Assembly (NCBI RefSeq): GCF_017654315.1
Contig: NZ_CP072203.1
Location: forward strand, 4,526,001 to 4,590,000
Origin: Gordonia polyisoprenivorans
Lineage (GTDB): Bacteria > Actinomycetota > Actinomycetes > Mycobacteriales > Mycobacteriaceae
Reading direction: 5' to 3'
DNA: 64,000 nucleotides
The notes below the pieces were generated by a model. That model was not told the origin of the DNA. It saw nothing but the letters and a program-made list of their open reading frames with translations, and made no database searches. The position numbers were made by a program, and so were the translations under genes. The first letter of the stretch is position 1; each line of letters begins with the position of its first letter. Positions 46,489-55,414 of this stretch are shown in pieces.

Positions 46489-46832
46489 GCAATCCGGGAG
46501 CTTCAGCAGGCAGCCGGCTATCTGGCGCTCGTCGTTGATCACCTCAGTCCATATGCTCAATCACTCCGTGTGGCACGAACCGCCGACAGACAAGTACCGC
46601 GAATCCGGGGACGCGGTTGTTGACAAGTTTCAATCGCTAGACGAAGCACTGGTCTTTCCGCCAGGTCAAGCGGAGTTGTATCGAGTCCGTACGATCCCCG
46701 ATGTTGCTGGCCGCATCTGGGAGAAGATCCGTCAGAGTTGTTAGAGGCGTACCGTCATTCACTTGGTCAGTAGAACGGCTGGGAGCGTCAATTCCGAAGG
46801 GAATGAACGAAAATGAATATCAAGGATGACTT
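46489..46832. other. 344-bp stretch, one weak small frame
   Basis: A 63-codon frame at 46553-46744 (MLNHSVWHEPPTDKYRESGD, ending IWEKIRQSC) may be a remnant of another immunity-like gene. The rest shows short broken frames. I cannot assign it. Confidence 0.4.
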
Positions 46833-47585
46833 ATGCCGGGTATAGGAGCAAGAGGCTGGCGCGAACTCGCCGTCGGCGCTGCTGAGATTCTGGGTGAGGA
46901 GTGGGTGCTCGCGGGCAAAGGCGCCTCGACGCGGTTGGTTCGGGCGCCCGTCGGTTGGTGGCTGCAGTTTGTCGGCTACGAAGACACCCGCCTGGGCAGG
47001 CTCATCGCTTACAACACGTTCCTGGGCCGGCCACCTCACGCTTCGCAATCGGGTGACGGGCCGCCAACGATTAGCGATCATTTCATCATGCCGAACGACA
47101 GTTACCCGCGACCGTTTGAAGAGATGCAGACTCCTCAGATGGTTGCCGAATGGATCACGGCTGTGACGCATGAGTGTTTCTCGCGGCGCACTAGTGACCT
47201 GCCGGTGCAAATGAACGAGCTGGAGGATGTCCGAGTCTCTTGGGAATCTTCCGACATCGACCCATTTGAAGGTGCGGCACTGCAATGGTTGGTGTCGATG
47301 CGAGTGGTGTGCGGGTCGCGTTCGCGTGACGAATTGCTCGACGATATCGATGCGGTATTAGCTGATCGTTTCCTCGAGGCGAATATGCCGTATGCGTCGA
47401 CGCGGAAGAATCCGCGTACCTATCAGGAGTACTTCACCGCGTTGCGGGCTGCGGTGGCCAGTGGTGATCGAGGTGCGGTCGAGACAGTGATCCGGGAGGC
47501 CCGCACCGATAGCTTGCGGTTGCTGGGAGTTCCGGATGAAGCGATCGGTGATGTGGTGTTCCCGGAACCGCAGGTGTCGCTATGA
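46833..47585 (+). CDS. hypothetical protein, first of a coupled pair
   Basis: A 250-residue protein I do not recognise. The N-terminal half has GWWLQFVGYEDTRLGRLIAY, and the C-terminal third a helical segment YQEYFTALRAAVASGDRGAV. It is cytoplasmic, with no signal. GC rises again relative to the immunity genes. The next gene overlaps it, so they act together. Position at the end of the immunity row suggests a role in the toxin island, but that is only context. Confidence 0.65.
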   Translation: MPGIGARGWRELAVGAAEILGEEWVLAGKGASTRLVRAPVGWWLQFVGYEDTRLGRLIAYNTFLGRPPHASQSGDGPPTISDHFIMPNDSYPRPFEEMQTPQMVAEWITAVTHECFSRRTSDLPVQMNELEDVRVSWESSDIDPFEGAALQWLVSMRVVCGSRSRDELLDDIDAVLADRFLEANMPYASTRKNPRTYQEYFTALRAAVASGDRGAVETVIREARTDSLRLLGVPDEAIGDVVFPEPQVSL

Positions 47586-48153
47586 GTCCTACGGCACCGT
47601 CGTCATCGCCGATGTCCCGGATGAGGATGCGGCGCAGCGGTTATCCGATCAGTTCCGCGAGGTGTTGGGCCGTACGTTCACTCGGCGTACTCATCTGCCG
47701 TTCCCGATGCGAAACCCGCTCGATGACACCGAAATCGAGATCGATGCCGGCGACTCGTCGGTTCGGGTGACGCTGCTGGTCAACGGGGCGGTCGCGGCAG
47801 GCACTGCCGCGGAGGTGTTCACGGGTATGGGCGCTGGACGAGCGGTGATGTGCGAAGACGGCGACGAATGGGGGGTGACGGTATCGGGCTCGCGACTGAC
47901 CGACGGCGATGCCGAGTGCGTCTACCGCGCCTACCTGCCGGCCGACGACGGTGCCATCGACGACCAGGCGGCCGGCCGCGTCGTAACGGGCCCAACGGCC
48001 GCTACCAAACTGGCTGAGCTGTTCGGCACGGACCCCGACCCGGTCCGAGCACTCGATGCCGACCCCACTCCGATCACAGACGGCATCGGCTACATCGCCG
48101 ACCCGTTCCTGCCGTGGCTACACAACCTCGATCTCGACTGGCCGGAATTCTGA
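47551..48153 (+). CDS. hypothetical protein, second of a coupled pair
   Basis: About 200 residues, no known family. The conserved-looking part begins ESYGTVVIADVPDEDAAQRL and includes DTEIEIDAGDSSVRVTLLVN and FTGMGAGRAVMCEDGDEWGV; it ends NLDLDWPEF. It resembles a compact alpha/beta immunity-like fold only by size and acidity. The start is uncertain: ATG 47551, GTG 47548 and ATG 47536 all lie inside the previous gene, so it is translationally coupled in any case. Confidence 0.62.
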   Translation: MWCSRNRRCRYESYGTVVIADVPDEDAAQRLSDQFREVLGRTFTRRTHLPFPMRNPLDDTEIEIDAGDSSVRVTLLVNGAVAAGTAAEVFTGMGAGRAVMCEDGDEWGVTVSGSRLTDGDAECVYRAYLPADDGAIDDQAAGRVVTGPTAATKLAELFGTDPDPVRALDADPTPITDGIGYIADPFLPWLHNLDLDWPEF

Positions 48154-48225
48154 CCCTCATCACGATATTTCAGCTTCTTCGTATTCAGGCAAGCTCGGGT
48201 GCGATCGGACCAATCGGCCCCTGCG

Positions 48226-48681
48226 TCAACGTTGCGCATTCACGATCTCGGCGAACTTGGGCAGCAGCGTCCGGTTCCAAGACCGTTCGATTCCGTTGCG
48301 CGCAAACCTCTGATAGCGGTCCTCGGTATCGAAACCGCTCATCTGCCAGAACAATCGAGCGCCGCGGCCATGGGGCATCAGTCGGTAATCCATCATCCAT
48401 CGCAGCGGCGGCTTTCCTCGGAGGTCGGTCCAGCTGTACGCAAGGTGGTGGGGTTCGTCAGCCACGACGACCTGGCAAGCCATCTCGGCATCCGGTTTGT
48501 CCGGAACCGCCACTTGAACAATGAAGGTCGTCCCCACCACAGGCTCAAAGCCGGTTGTGGGCGCCAGCCACTCGGCGATGAGATCCGGCCGTGTCAGGAC
48601 GCGCCAGGCAACCTCGGGAGAACGCTCGACGAACACGGCGAGGTCGATCATCGATGGGTCCGGCTCCGAAACATCGAACAC
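48226..48681 (-). CDS. SRPBCC (AHSA1-like) protein
   Basis: A 151-residue START/Bet v1-fold protein: VERSPEVAWRVLTRPDLIAE at residue 18, TGFEPVVGTTF, LAYSWTDLRG and NGIERSWNRTLLPKF near the end are typical of the AHSA1/SRPBCC group. These bind hydrophobic ligands or act as small co-chaperone-like proteins. The ligand is unknown. It marks the return to normal chromosome after the island. Confidence 0.85.
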   Translation of the reverse strand: MFDVSEPDPSMIDLAVFVERSPEVAWRVLTRPDLIAEWLAPTTGFEPVVGTTFIVQVAVPDKPDAEMACQVVVADEPHHLAYSWTDLRGKPPLRWMMDYRLMPHGRGARLFWQMSGFDTEDRYQRFARNGIERSWNRTLLPKFAEIVNAQR

Positions 48682-48799
48682 GACACAACCGTAGGTGCCT
48701 CGGCCCGGTCGGCGCCAGGTCCCCGAATCAGCGAGTAATGCGCGCCTGGTTCAGTGGTGCATCGGGTTGCGGACCCGAACCAGCCGGCGCTCGTAGCCG

Positions 48800-50170
48800 T
48801 CAGCCGACCAACACTCTCTCCTCCCCCCGGATGTCGGCCGGGAGATCCTCGTGGGCGTCGCCGAGCCCGAGATGCTCACGCAGGGTCGCTCCCTCGTATT
48901 CGCGTCGGAACAGTCCGCGGCGCTGCAATTCGGGCACCACGTAGTCGACGAAGTCGTTGAACGTTCCCGGTGTCTGAGCACTGGACACGATGAACCCGTC
49001 GGCCTCTCCCCCGGTGAAGGACGCCTCGATCTGGTCGGCCACGTCGGTGGCGGTACCCACGAACTGCGGCAGCAGCACGCCCTGGGCGTAGAGCTTGCCG
49101 ATGTCGCGCAGCGTCAGGCTGTCGCGGTGGCTGAGCCTGCGTGCAACCTCGAACAGTCCCTGCGTACCGCTCACCCTCACGTCCTCGACGGGTGCGTCGA
49201 GGTCGTACTGCGAGAAGTCGTGGTCGGTGTGCACCGACAGCGTGATCAGACCGGAGATCGGGTCGGCGAGCTCATTGTGGAATGCCTGCTTCTCGCGGGC
49301 GATCGACTCGGTCTCGCCGATGAACGGAATGAACGACGGGAACACCTTCACATGGTCGGGATTGCGACCAAAGTTCACGACGCGCGATTTCACGTCGTCG
49401 TAGTAGGCGCGCCGGCCCTCCGGGGTCGGATCGATCTCGAAGATCGCCTCGGCCCACCGGGCAGCGAAGTTCTTACCCGTCTCCGACGATCCCGCCTGGA
49501 TCAAGACCGGTCGATGTTGCGGCGAGCGCGGCTGATTGAGCGGCCCGCGGGTGCGGTAATGCTCGCCGATGTGGTCGACGGGATGGATCTTGGTCGGGTC
49601 CGCCCACACGCCGGTCACCTTGTCGGCGGTCACCGCGTCGGCGTCCCAGCTCGACCACAGTTTGATGGCCGTCGAGACGAATTCCTCGGCTCGTGCGTAG
49701 CGCTCCTCATGGTCGACGTGCGCGTCATGACCGAAGTTGCGGGCCTCTGCCTGCGTCAACGATGTGACGATGTTCCACGCGATCCGGCCCCGCGTCAGAT
49801 GATCGAGCGAGCCGAAGACGCGTGCCAGCTCATACGGGTGAAAGTACGTGGCGGACTTGGTAACCGCGATGCCGAGTCGGCTGGTGACCGCGGCCAGCGA
49901 CGCAGCGACAAGACTGGGGTCGATCGTCGCAGCAGCCTGCGTACCGCGACGGAACGGTTCGGACTGATCACCGCCGAAGCGATCCGGCGCGGCCAGGAGA
50001 TCGGCGAAAAACGCGAAATCGAACTTGCCGCGCTCCAGGATGCGCCCCACCCGATGGTAGTGCTCAGGTCCGAAATAGTCGGTCTCCGAACCGGGATGAC
50101 GCCACGCCGCATGCGAATGGGTGACGGGTGAGGCGATCAGGAAGCCGCCGAGATGCAGCTGTCGGGTCAT
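48800..50170 (-). CDS. FMN-dependent monooxygenase, NtaA/SnaA/DszA family
   Basis: A 456-residue class C flavin monooxygenase. LHLGGFLIASPVTHSHAAWR at the start, GKFDFAFFADLLA near residue 50, LTRGRIAWNIVTSLTQAEAR near residue 130 and VLIQAGSSETGKNFAARWAE near residue 220 are signature segments. It uses FMNH2 supplied by a separate reductase to attack sulfur, nitrogen or carbon substrates, for example sulfones or chelators. No reductase gene is adjacent. Substrate is unknown. Confidence 0.9.
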   Translation of the reverse strand: MTRQLHLGGFLIASPVTHSHAAWRHPGSETDYFGPEHYHRVGRILERGKFDFAFFADLLAAPDRFGGDQSEPFRRGTQAAATIDPSLVAASLAAVTSRLGIAVTKSATYFHPYELARVFGSLDHLTRGRIAWNIVTSLTQAEARNFGHDAHVDHEERYARAEEFVSTAIKLWSSWDADAVTADKVTGVWADPTKIHPVDHIGEHYRTRGPLNQPRSPQHRPVLIQAGSSETGKNFAARWAEAIFEIDPTPEGRRAYYDDVKSRVVNFGRNPDHVKVFPSFIPFIGETESIAREKQAFHNELADPISGLITLSVHTDHDFSQYDLDAPVEDVRVSGTQGLFEVARRLSHRDSLTLRDIGKLYAQGVLLPQFVGTATDVADQIEASFTGGEADGFIVSSAQTPGTFNDFVDYVVPELQRRGLFRREYEGATLREHLGLGDAHEDLPADIRGEERVLVG

Positions 50171-50386
50171 GGGGAGTCCTTGTGCGTCGAAAGCGATTAC
50201 GCGCCCCAGTCAATCGATCAGCCCCGCCTGCGCCCAGGTTTGTGATCTAAGTGATCGCATCGACCAACCTGGCTGCACCTGTGGGTCGTACCTGCGAGAC
50301 GACAAGATGGAAGCTCGCCGCCGAGGAGTCATCGACGGCGGCGGCGCCTGTCCAACGCCGCAACGCGCATACCAACGAAGCCCGGG

Positions 50387-51148
50387 TCAACGCCTGCCGA
50401 CCGAGTCCCATAGCGAAACCCACTGCGCGACATCGAGGTCCCGCGGCAAAGCGTTCGGGGGGATCAACGCTGCGCGCAGCTCGCCGGCAACCTCACGACC
50501 ACCGCCGCGGCGGCGCAGAATGGCCGCAAGGCCACGACCCCGGCCGGTGAAGACGTCACCAACGAACCGTTCGTAACGACGTCGGTCGTGGGGATCGATC
50601 AGCGGCCGACGGCGGCGTGTGATGGTGAGGATTCCGCCGTCGACGGTGGGTGCCGGACGAAAAGCGCGGGCCGGAACACGGCCTTGCAGCGCGAAGTCGA
50701 ACCACGGCGCCGCTTGCGCCGTCATCATGGTGGCACCCCCGATGCCCGCGCGGCGTCGTGCCACCTCCCACTGCACCAACAGAACGGCGTCCGTCCAGGT
50801 GTTGTTGCCGAGAAGTCTGCGCAGGATGGCGGTGGTCAGATGGAACGGAATGTTGCCCACGACCACCGGCACGTCGATGACGTGGCTGAGCACATCGGCA
50901 TGCTGCGCGCGGATGTGCGGAAACCGTTGCTGCAGAGACTGTATGAGGTGGGCGTCGATGTCGATGGCAGTCAGCGGCCGGTCGAGGGCGGCCAGATGAG
51001 CGGTGAGCGCGCCACCGCCTGAGCCGATTTCGAGGATGGGCCCGTGGGTGATGTCGACGAGACCGACGATGCGTTGGATGGTTGGCTGGTGGACGAGGAA
51101 GTTCTGTCCGAGCTCATGGCGTCCGCCATGAGATGAGGAGATGGGCAC
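50387..51148 (-). CDS. erm: Erm-type 23S rRNA adenine N6-methyltransferase
   Basis: A 253-residue Rossmann methyltransferase of the KsgA/Erm group. HELGQNFLVHQPTIQRIV starts the fold, ILEIGSGGGALTAHLA is the SAM loop, and VVGNIPFHLTTAIL has the N-I-P-F catalytic motif near residue 110. The length and the Arg-rich C-terminus match actinobacterial Erm rather than KsgA. It should methylate 23S A2058 and give macrolide-lincosamide-streptogramin resistance. The GTG at 51148 lies inside a possible leader frame, and a strong inverted repeat lies upstream, suggesting attenuation. Confidence 0.87.
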   Translation of the reverse strand: MPISSSHGGRHELGQNFLVHQPTIQRIVGLVDITHGPILEIGSGGGALTAHLAALDRPLTAIDIDAHLIQSLQQRFPHIRAQHADVLSHVIDVPVVVGNIPFHLTTAILRRLLGNNTWTDAVLLVQWEVARRRAGIGGATMMTAQAAPWFDFALQGRVPARAFRPAPTVDGGILTITRRRRPLIDPHDRRRYERFVGDVFTGRGRGLAAILRRRGGGREVAGELRAALIPPNALPRDLDVAQWVSLWDSVGRR

Positions 51149-51460
51149 GGTGCGCTCCAGCGTGGATCGTGACGTGAAGCACCCCGGCAGCGGCGGATGA
51201 ACCGCACACGGCGATGATCTCGCGGCCGAGGTGGATGGACATCTCGGTCGACGGCGCGAGAAAAAGATGATGAGTCGTCGCGCCGTCAGGCGAGACGCAG
51301 CCGACCCATGTTCGTGTTGAGCGCCGACGACGGCGCGCTGTTCAGCGTTCCCATGGCGGCGACTGTAGTCGCCCACGGGCACCACCCGCGACAGCTTTTC
51401 CGCCGCGGCATGGGCCGGATGTACCGGCAGGCCAGTGCCCGCCACCCCTACCATGTGACC
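51149..51460. promoter_or_regulatory. divergent leader region of erm and the DUF1707 gene
   Basis: GACGGCGCGA at 51250-51259 pairs exactly with TCGCGCCGTC at 51278-51287 (10-bp stem, 18-nt loop). On the erm strand a 42-codon frame starts at an ATG at 51242, within 10 nt of the stem, and ends past the erm start. This arrangement is like erm leader peptides. No convincing gene lies between 51288 and 51460. Confidence 0.5.
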
Positions 51461-52045
51461 ATGGGCGAAACCGATAAAGACGACATCTTGGTGGGCCATC
51501 CCGAGCGAGAGCGGGCGATCGGCCTCCTCAACGACGCCTTCTCGTCGGGGTATCTCGACGTCGCAGCATTCGAGGAACGCTCGGGCGCGGTGTATTCGGC
51601 ACGCAACCGCGGCGAGCTCCGTGCGACCGTCGACGGGCTGCCCACTGCGGCGGTGCTGTTCCCCGACGAGCAGACGACCGCCTCGGAGTCATTCGCGATG
51701 ACTGCTCCGATGCAGCTCGACGCGAACTGGGAGACCGTGCGCCGCAAGGGCGTGTGGGAGGTACCGCCACGCATCCTCGTCACCGGGTCGATGGGTACGG
51801 CCGATCTCGATTTCACCAGCGCCGTCTTCCTTGGGCCGGCCCTCGACCTGGAGGTGCAGGTGTCGGCCACGAGCGTGAAGCTCAAGCTGGGGCGCAATCA
51901 AGAGATCCGCTATCCGGACCTATCGAGGTCAGGATGGTCGTCGATCAAGGACAAGGCCGGATCACCGTCGCAGCTTGGCGGACCGATCATCACCGTGTCC
52001 GGATCGATCTCGGGGATGTCCGGCCTCTACGTCAAGCGTTCGTGA
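51461..52045 (+). CDS. DUF1707 SHOCT-like domain protein
   Basis: A 194-residue protein. The N-terminal DUF1707 domain reads ILVGHPERERAIGLLNDAF, then GYLDVAAFEERSGAVYSARN, common in actinobacterial proteins of unknown role and often tied to membrane stress. The rest is a beta-rich LiaF-like domain (LVTGSMGTADLDFTSAVFLG, then GPIITVSGSISGMSGLYVK). No membrane segment. The ATG at 51461 begins the family motif; a GTG six bases upstream is possible. Confidence 0.8.
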   Translation: MGETDKDDILVGHPERERAIGLLNDAFSSGYLDVAAFEERSGAVYSARNRGELRATVDGLPTAAVLFPDEQTTASESFAMTAPMQLDANWETVRRKGVWEVPPRILVTGSMGTADLDFTSAVFLGPALDLEVQVSATSVKLKLGRNQEIRYPDLSRSGWSSIKDKAGSPSQLGGPIITVSGSISGMSGLYVKRS

Positions 52046-52087
52046 ATTCGCGCGGCCGGGCTGCGAAAAGAGGCGTCGGAGTCCCAC

Positions 52088-52876
52088 TCAGGCGCCGAGA
52101 AACCCGGCGACGGCCATCCGCGCGCGTGGCGAACTCATCACGGTGACGTGGCCGCGGCGCGGGACCATCAGCAACGTGCTGTGCGGAATGAGTCGCTCTG
52201 TCTCGGAGAACAATTCGGCGTCGTAGAAGCGGTCTCGACGGCCGCCAACGATGAGAGTGCGGGCCTTGATCGTCGGCGCCTTCGCGAGGTCGAAGCCGTC
52301 CTCGGCGCGAATCGTGGTCACGAGATCCGCAGCCGCCGCGTCGTCCATCATGCGGTGCGCCCCCAGCCATCCCGCGCCATAGGCCAGCGTCCGCGTGCCT
52401 CGCGGCACCAGATCGGCGACCGTCATCGCCATGGCCCGCCGATTCTCGCCACGTTCGACGAGGTCGCCGACAGCTGCCTGGAACTCTCGCGTCGATGCGC
52501 TGAGCCGGCAGCCGGTGCTGACGAGGATCAGCCGGTCAACGAGATCGGGGTGGTCGGCGGCGAGTTGCTGCGCGATGCTGCCGCCGGTCGACTCCCCCAG
52601 GACCTCCGCCGGCCCATCGAGGTGATCGCGTAGCGACTCGGCGAGGTCGTCGGCCATCTCACTCATCGTCATTGGCGACCGGAGGCCGGGACGACGGTTG
52701 ATGACGATCAACTGTCGACCGGTGACCTCGCGTAGCGGCGCACACGAGCCCCGGACAAAGCCATCGCCGGTGATCCCCGTGGACGGGGTCAGTCCGGTGA
52801 GTACCACCAGCGGTGGGCCCGAGCCGATGACGGCGGCGGGATACCGGCCGATGAGTTCTCTGGTGAAGGAGGCCAT
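52088..52876 (-). CDS. alpha/beta hydrolase
   Basis: A 262-residue alpha/beta-fold hydrolase. The oxyanion segment is LVVLTGLTPSTG, the nucleophile elbow VLGESTGGSIAQQLA near residue 93 (Ser95 region), the acid in GGRRDRFYDAELF and the catalytic His in VPRRGHVTVM near the end. Probably an esterase or C-C hydrolase; the substrate is unknown. It is divergent from the LuxR gene across 183 bp. Confidence 0.87.
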   Translation of the reverse strand: MASFTRELIGRYPAAVIGSGPPLVVLTGLTPSTGITGDGFVRGSCAPLREVTGRQLIVINRRPGLRSPMTMSEMADDLAESLRDHLDGPAEVLGESTGGSIAQQLAADHPDLVDRLILVSTGCRLSASTREFQAAVGDLVERGENRRAMAMTVADLVPRGTRTLAYGAGWLGAHRMMDDAAAADLVTTIRAEDGFDLAKAPTIKARTLIVGGRRDRFYDAELFSETERLIPHSTLLMVPRRGHVTVMSSPRARMAVAGFLGA

Positions 52877-53059
52877 GACAATTGACGATAGGCTTCGAAG
52901 TTTCGCATCTGCTGTGAGTTTGCTCCGAGCCCGGGCCGCAGTGCTCGCCCGCGGTCATGTGCCACTGGTGTGTCTGCCACACAGACGACATGTGGTCCGG
53001 AATGTGGGATCATTGTCGGCAACTCCGCAGCTCAACGCCCTAAAGCATCTGGAGTGCCC

Positions 53060-54166
53060 ATGGATGCCGGCCACTTGTCCGCCACGATAGAACGGATCTA
53101 TGCCGCCGGCACGGCCGCCGAGAGTTGGCACGATGCGCTCTCGGCCGTCTACGCCCTCGTCGGAGCGACCGGCGGCGGGATCATCCGTACGGATGCGGCC
53201 GGTTCTCGCGCGATCATGGCGTCGATGCTCGAACCCGGCGCGGTGACGGAGTACATGGACCATTACGCACCGCTCGACCATGTCGTCGCCGAGGTCGAGG
53301 CCGGCCCCATCGGGGTTCCCCTCTCGGGTGCCGACCTCATCTGGCCGCACACCGATACCGAGTTCTACGCCGATTGGGTGCGACGCAACGGCATGGGCGA
53401 CGGGATAATCGTCCGCGTCGACCGATCCACCACATTCGTATGCGCCCACGAACGTCGGGACGATCCCTTCGCCACCCGCGAGCGGATCGCCGCAGTGGCG
53501 CTCCTCTCCCCTCACCTGCGACGGGCCATTGCGATCGGGGCACGAACCGTCGGACTGGGCGAGCTCGACCCGAGCCTGCCGTCGGCCCTCGACGCCGTCG
53601 ACCGAGCGGTGCTGGTGCTGCGCGCCGACGCCGAGGTCGAGTTCGCGAACCCGGCCGCACACACGCTCGTCGGCAAGGCCGACGGGTTGCGCGTCGATCC
53701 GTCAGGCCGACTCGTCGCCGCCCCGCGCGCCTACGGCGAGTTCCGCACCGCCCTCGACCAGGCCACCACCACGCACGGCATCCGACGCGGCTCGGGTGTG
53801 GTGATCCCGAGGCCGTCCGGTCGCCGACCGCTCGTGGCCGCCGTTTCACCGCTGGCCGGACAGGGCTCGGTGCTCCGAGCGCTCGTCGTCGTGATCGACG
53901 CCGAGCTCGACAACACGTCGTATGCACCCGAGCCGCTGCGACAGTGCTTCGGTCTCACCGACACCGAGGCTCGGGTGGCGGCGCTGCTTGCCGCCGGCCT
54001 CGACCTCACCGAGATCGCCGACCGCTTGCACGTGGCCCGCTCCACGATCCGAACCCACCTGCAGCATGTGTTCGACAAGACCAACACCTCGCGGCAGGCC
54101 GAACTCGCGGTGCTCGCCGCCCGCCTTGCGTACACGCCATCAGGAGCGAACACCTCATCTAAATGA
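53060..54166 (+). CDS. LuxR-family HTH regulator
   Basis: A 368-residue regulator. The N-terminal 180 residues look like a PAS/GAF-type sensor without a clear family, and the C-terminal 65 residues are a LuxR helix-turn-helix: LTDTEARVAALLAAGLDLTE, then LHVARSTIRTHLQHVFDKTN. The ATG at 53060 follows a GGAG site. A broken P450 gene lies just downstream, and regulators of this type often sit beside P450 or oxygenase genes, so that may have been its target. Confidence 0.88.
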   Translation: MDAGHLSATIERIYAAGTAAESWHDALSAVYALVGATGGGIIRTDAAGSRAIMASMLEPGAVTEYMDHYAPLDHVVAEVEAGPIGVPLSGADLIWPHTDTEFYADWVRRNGMGDGIIVRVDRSTTFVCAHERRDDPFATRERIAAVALLSPHLRRAIAIGARTVGLGELDPSLPSALDAVDRAVLVLRADAEVEFANPAAHTLVGKADGLRVDPSGRLVAAPRAYGEFRTALDQATTTHGIRRGSGVVIPRPSGRRPLVAAVSPLAGQGSVLRALVVVIDAELDNTSYAPEPLRQCFGLTDTEARVAALLAAGLDLTEIADRLHVARSTIRTHLQHVFDKTNTSRQAELAVLAARLAYTPSGANTSSK

Positions 54167-54245
54167 CGGAGGCGCCGGACATCGGACCAATGGTGCGATT
54201 GTCCGACAACCCTTGCTGCTCACCGTCACCCCCGGAGGCACCATC

Positions 54246-54828
54246 ATGGCCCAACCTTCTTCGGCCCCAACACAATCGACAGGCGCGTCTCGTGAACACC
54301 CGCATGTCCGGCGCCGCCACGACACCGATCCGAGCGGGTTACCACCACCGCCGCGCTGTCGACTCTCGGGAATGCGACGTATCAAGGAATTGCGCGCTCT
54401 GCACAACGGCCAGGAGGTCTTGCGTGACGCCGGCGGCGACGTGACGAACGTCGGCGTCGGCCCGGCCTGGCTGGCCGCGCCGATGGTCTTGGTGACCTCG
54501 CCGGCGAGAACCTCTTCGACATGACGCAGGACCGCTGGCTGCCTGGGAGAACCCGCTGACCTTCGATCCGGACCGGTTCGTCTCCGCGCGCGCCAAACAG
54601 CTCGACCGCTGGCAGTATCTGCCGTTCGGTGCGGGTCCGCGCTCGTGCATCGGCGATCATTTCGCCATGCTCGAGGCGACGTTGGCACTCGCCACCATCA
54701 TCGGACAGGTGGAGATCGTGTCCACCCGAGAGGACTTCCCCCTCACCGTCCCATTCACGATGGTGGCCGCCGAGCCGGTACCGGCCCGCATCGTCCGACG
54801 TCGGGCTGCCGCGACAATGCTGTGGTGA
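54246..54828 (+). pseudogene. cytochrome P450 with its middle deleted
   Basis: The 5' end looks intact: a GGAGG site, ATG at 54246, then a P450 N-terminus (MRRIKELRALHNGQEVLRDA, ending MVLVTSPA at about 54510). After a scrambled 30 bp, the C-terminus resumes in another frame from about 54540 (ENPLTFDPDRF, then haem loop FGAGPRSCIGDHFAM) to the stop at 54828. About 270 residues between are missing, so it cannot bind substrate. The Cys loop is FGAGPRSCIG, unlike gcoA. Confidence 0.82.
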
Positions 54829-55414
54829 GACGCGCGGCGAACTCCCGCGGGGCATCGGCACTGACATGAATATGCTTCGGGGCCAGCGGCATCGGGCTGC
54901 CGTCGAGGATGACGCCGGCATTCTCGACGAGGTCGACGCGAAGTACTGCCGGCCCGGAAGCGATCGTGGCCGTTCGGCCGTCATCGCTTGTCCGCCAGCG
55001 AGAATGGCCGAACTCCGAGCGCTCGCCGAGTACGACCGAGTCGACATCGGCGACTGGGAAGGACACGTGTGTCCCGGACGCGTTGCGCAGATGCACGATC
55101 GGGCCGTCGACCGTGTGCGGGCGGGTCATCATCCCGGCCAGCAGTCCGAACAACCAGTACACGCCATAGATGTGCAGCCCCAACACGATCCACACCCATG
55201 GCGGATGTCCGAAGATCAGCACCAGGATCAGATGGGTGAGAGCGCCTTCCACCACGGTCAGTATCCCGGCGGTCCACAGGATGAGGTGAAGGTCGCGGTG
55301 GTAGCCGAAGGCGTCACCCGTTGGTCTCGCACGCCGGACCCATGCGGTCAGGGCCGCGACTCGACGCGTTTCCGCGCGTATCGGCCGCACGATCAGCTTT
55401 TTCGCGGCCGTCAT
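54755..55414 (-). CDS. membrane protein of unknown function
   Basis: A 219-residue protein with a 2TM-like N-terminal domain (GYHRDLHLILWTAGILTVVE, then WIVLGLHIYGVYWLFGLLAG) and a cytoplasmic beta-rich tail resembling PH-like domains (THVSFPVADVDSVVLGER). It starts by ATGA overlap with the MerR gene stop, so it is probably controlled by it. Its 3' end overlaps the P450 remnant by 74 bp in the antisense direction. Confidence 0.75.
   Translation of the reverse strand: MTAAKKLIVRPIRAETRRVAALTAWVRRARPTGDAFGYHRDLHLILWTAGILTVVEGALTHLILVLIFGHPPWVWIVLGLHIYGVYWLFGLLAGMMTRPHTVDGPIVHLRNASGTHVSFPVADVDSVVLGERSEFGHSRWRTSDDGRTATIASGPAVLRVDLVENAGVILDGSPMPLAPKHIHVSADAPREFAARLTTALSRQPDVGRCGPVPARRPPS

Noticed and set aside
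50387..51148. KsgA (16S rRNA dimethyltransferase)
   Set aside because: Length, the NIPFHL motif setting and the Arg-rich tail fit Erm better, and ksgA is usually beside ispE in mycolata, which is not the case here.
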